Below, piece by piece: positions 62,818 through 64,000 of a stretch of DNA of 64,000 nt. A program made the translations under genes and the position numbers. Origin of the DNA: Anoxybacter fermentans (lineage in GTDB: Bacteria; Bacillota; Halanaerobiia; DY22613); contig NZ_CP016379.1 in assembly GCF_003991135.1 (NCBI RefSeq), positions 1,612,001-1,676,000 on the forward strand, in the 5' to 3' direction. The notes below the pieces were generated by a model. The model searched no databases, was not told where the DNA came from, and was given only the letters and a program-made list of their open reading frames with translations. How positions within the stretch are numbered: position 1 is the stretch's first letter; each line of letters opens with the position of its first letter.

Positions 62818-64000
62818 ATGGTCCTGTTTATCGTCTTTTTATATTTAGTCATTGTGCTATTTATGGGCATCCGTGCAGGACTTAATAAAGAAAATAGTAT
62901 TGAAGAGTATGTGGCTGCCAGCAGAAGTTTAAATCTCTTTGTTATGTATTTCTTAATGGGCGGTGCCATATTCAGCGCCTTCGCCTTTCTCGGTGGACCC
63001 GGTTGGGCATATTCAAAAGGTGCAGCTTCTTTTTACATTCTGGCCTATTGTGCAATGGGACTAGTTCCCTGGTTAATCTGGGGTCCACGTGCCTATCGAA
63101 TGGGCCATCGCTATAATTATGTAACTCAGGCCGAATTAATCTCCGATCGATTTGAATCTAAAACTCTTTCTGCTCTCATGGCAATTGTCAGTATCCTCGC
63201 CTTTATCCAATATATTGCACTCCAACTCAAAGGTATGGCTTATGTACTTAACGTAACAACTGATGGACTTATTCCATTCTGGTTAGGTGCATTGATCGCT
63301 TACGGTGTTGTATTAGTTTATGTATTGACCAGTGGAGTTAGAGGTGTAGCCTGGACCAACGTGTTACAGGGGCTATTTATGATGATTATGGCATGGACTT
63401 TGGGTCTTTGGCTTCCGTTTAAATTTCACGGTGGTATAGCTCCAATGTTCAAAAAAATCATTGAATCAAATCCTACCCATTTATTGGTGGGGAAACCGCA
63501 GATGTCCTGGGCCGCTTTCTCCTCTGCTATATTGGTCTCTGTACTTGGATTTACCATGTGGCCACATTTATTTATGAAAGCATATACCACCAAATCCGAA
63601 AAAACATTGAAACAAACCATTACTTTATATCCAACTTTTGCTATCTTTATGGTTCCAGTTCTTTTCATTGGATTTGCCGGAATCGGTGTAGTTTCTAAAG
63701 AAAGCCTTCAGACAGCCGACCAAATTCTCCCTATAATGTTAACCAAACTTGGCCTTCCTCCTGTAATCATGGGACTTGTAGCAGCAGCTACTCTGGCAGC
63801 AGCTATGTCTTCATCCGATACCATTACCCACGGTGCCGCTTCTGTCTATACACTGGACTTCCATAAAAAAGTAATTAACAGAAATTTAACAGACCGTCAG
63901 GCAGTTGTTGTTACAAGAATTGCGGTAATCGTCTTCTGTAGTGTAGCTTATTATATCGCCGTATTTGGTGCCAAATCTTTAGTAGCACTTCTTTTAGGAG
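62818..64000 (+). CDS. sodium:solute symporter (SSS family), cut by window end
   Basis: The 394 residues visible start at ATG 62818 (ATCGGAGGTGAAATTAG upstream). They match SSS transporters: EYVAASRSLNLFVMYFLMGG, FLGGPGWAYSKGAASFYILA, YRMGHRYNYVTQAELISDRF, AFIQYIALQLKGMAYVLNVT, TSGVRGVAWTNVLQGLFMM, GFTMWPHLFMKAYTTKSEKT and AATLAAAMSSSDTITHGAAS. The sodium-site residues of the family (helices 1 and 8, including SSSD) are present. The substrate is not readable. It forms an operon with the DUF3311 subunit. Confidence 0.93.
   Translation, partial: MVLFIVFLYLVIVLFMGIRAGLNKENSIEEYVAASRSLNLFVMYFLMGGAIFSAFAFLGGPGWAYSKGAASFYILAYCAMGLVPWLIWGPRAYRMGHRYNYVTQAELISDRFESKTLSALMAIVSILAFIQYIALQLKGMAYVLNVTTDGLIPFWLGALIAYGVVLVYVLTSGVRGVAWTNVLQGLFMMIMAWTLGLWLPFKFHGGIAPMFKKIIESNPTHLLVGKPQMSWAAFSSAILVSVLGFTMWPHLFMKAYTTKSEKTLKQTITLYPTFAIFMVPVLFIGFAGIGVVSKESLQTADQILPIMLTKLGLPPVIMGLVAAATLAAAMSSSDTITHGAASVYTLDFHKKVINRNLTDRQAVVVTRIAVIVFCSVAYYIAVFGAKSLVALLLG

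Overview
The window looks like chromosomal DNA of a low-GC, anaerobic, spore-forming Firmicute with an outer membrane. A lineage close to Halanaerobiia is my inference and was not tested. Four things in the sequence point this way. There is an alpha/beta-type small acid-soluble spore protein at 131-343. There is a lipid A-type acyltransferase at 38936-39790, expected only with an LPS-type outer membrane. There is a trimeric NADH-linked [FeFe]-hydrogenase at 23257-27403 and a short hybrid-cluster protein at 33883-35172. Selenocysteine is used: selA lies next to a selD whose own active-site codon is an in-frame TGA.

Layout. 0.1-7.1 kb (mostly minus strand): spore protein, EamA permease, GNAT acetyltransferase, a small membrane/coiled-coil protein, bacillithiol enzyme BshC, SelD and SelA. 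7.3-14.3 kb is a graveyard of mobile elements: a degenerate IS1634-type element, a degenerate second IS, an intact ISL3-type element sitting in a gene of unknown function that also carries a stop and a frameshift, and a broken zinc-finger/DDE transposase. 14.3-16.3 kb: an ABC exporter downstream of a tiny Cys/Gly-rich peptide ORF, a possible RiPP-type pair. 16.8-22.9 kb: HtrA protease, DUF1540 peptide, YeiH-type exporter with divergent LysR regulator, and a SEC-C/TPR protein. 23.3-28.7 kb: the hydCBA operon, an HExxH metallopeptidase and a small membrane protein. 29-33.7 kb: more dead IS elements (IS1182/IS1380-like, IS3, IS256) and a frameshifted methyltransferase. 33.9-38.8 kb: hcp, then a Big2/leucine-rich-repeat lipoprotein interrupted by a second, almost identical ISL3 copy. 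38.9-49.1 kb: acyltransferase and a MoxR-DUF58-BatABCDE operon. 49.5-51.3 kb: Hsp20 and a DUF1028 protein. 51.8-61.7 kb: a LacI-controlled sugar operon with an ABC importer (binding protein and two permeases), a GH130 phosphorylase, a DUF1861 protein, two secreted proteins and a HAD hydrolase. 62.5-64 kb: a DUF3311 small subunit and a sodium:solute symporter cut by the window edge.

The most striking unexplained structure is a family of imperfect palindromes (about 80-215 bp, at least 13 copies) that sit only between genes. Both arms of each copy are related, and each arm carries a conserved unpaired internal loop; the centre varies. They account for most of the longer intergenic gaps and often lie just upstream of start codons, including those of the hydrogenase operon, moxR and batD. 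No CRISPR array, rRNA or tRNA was recognised.
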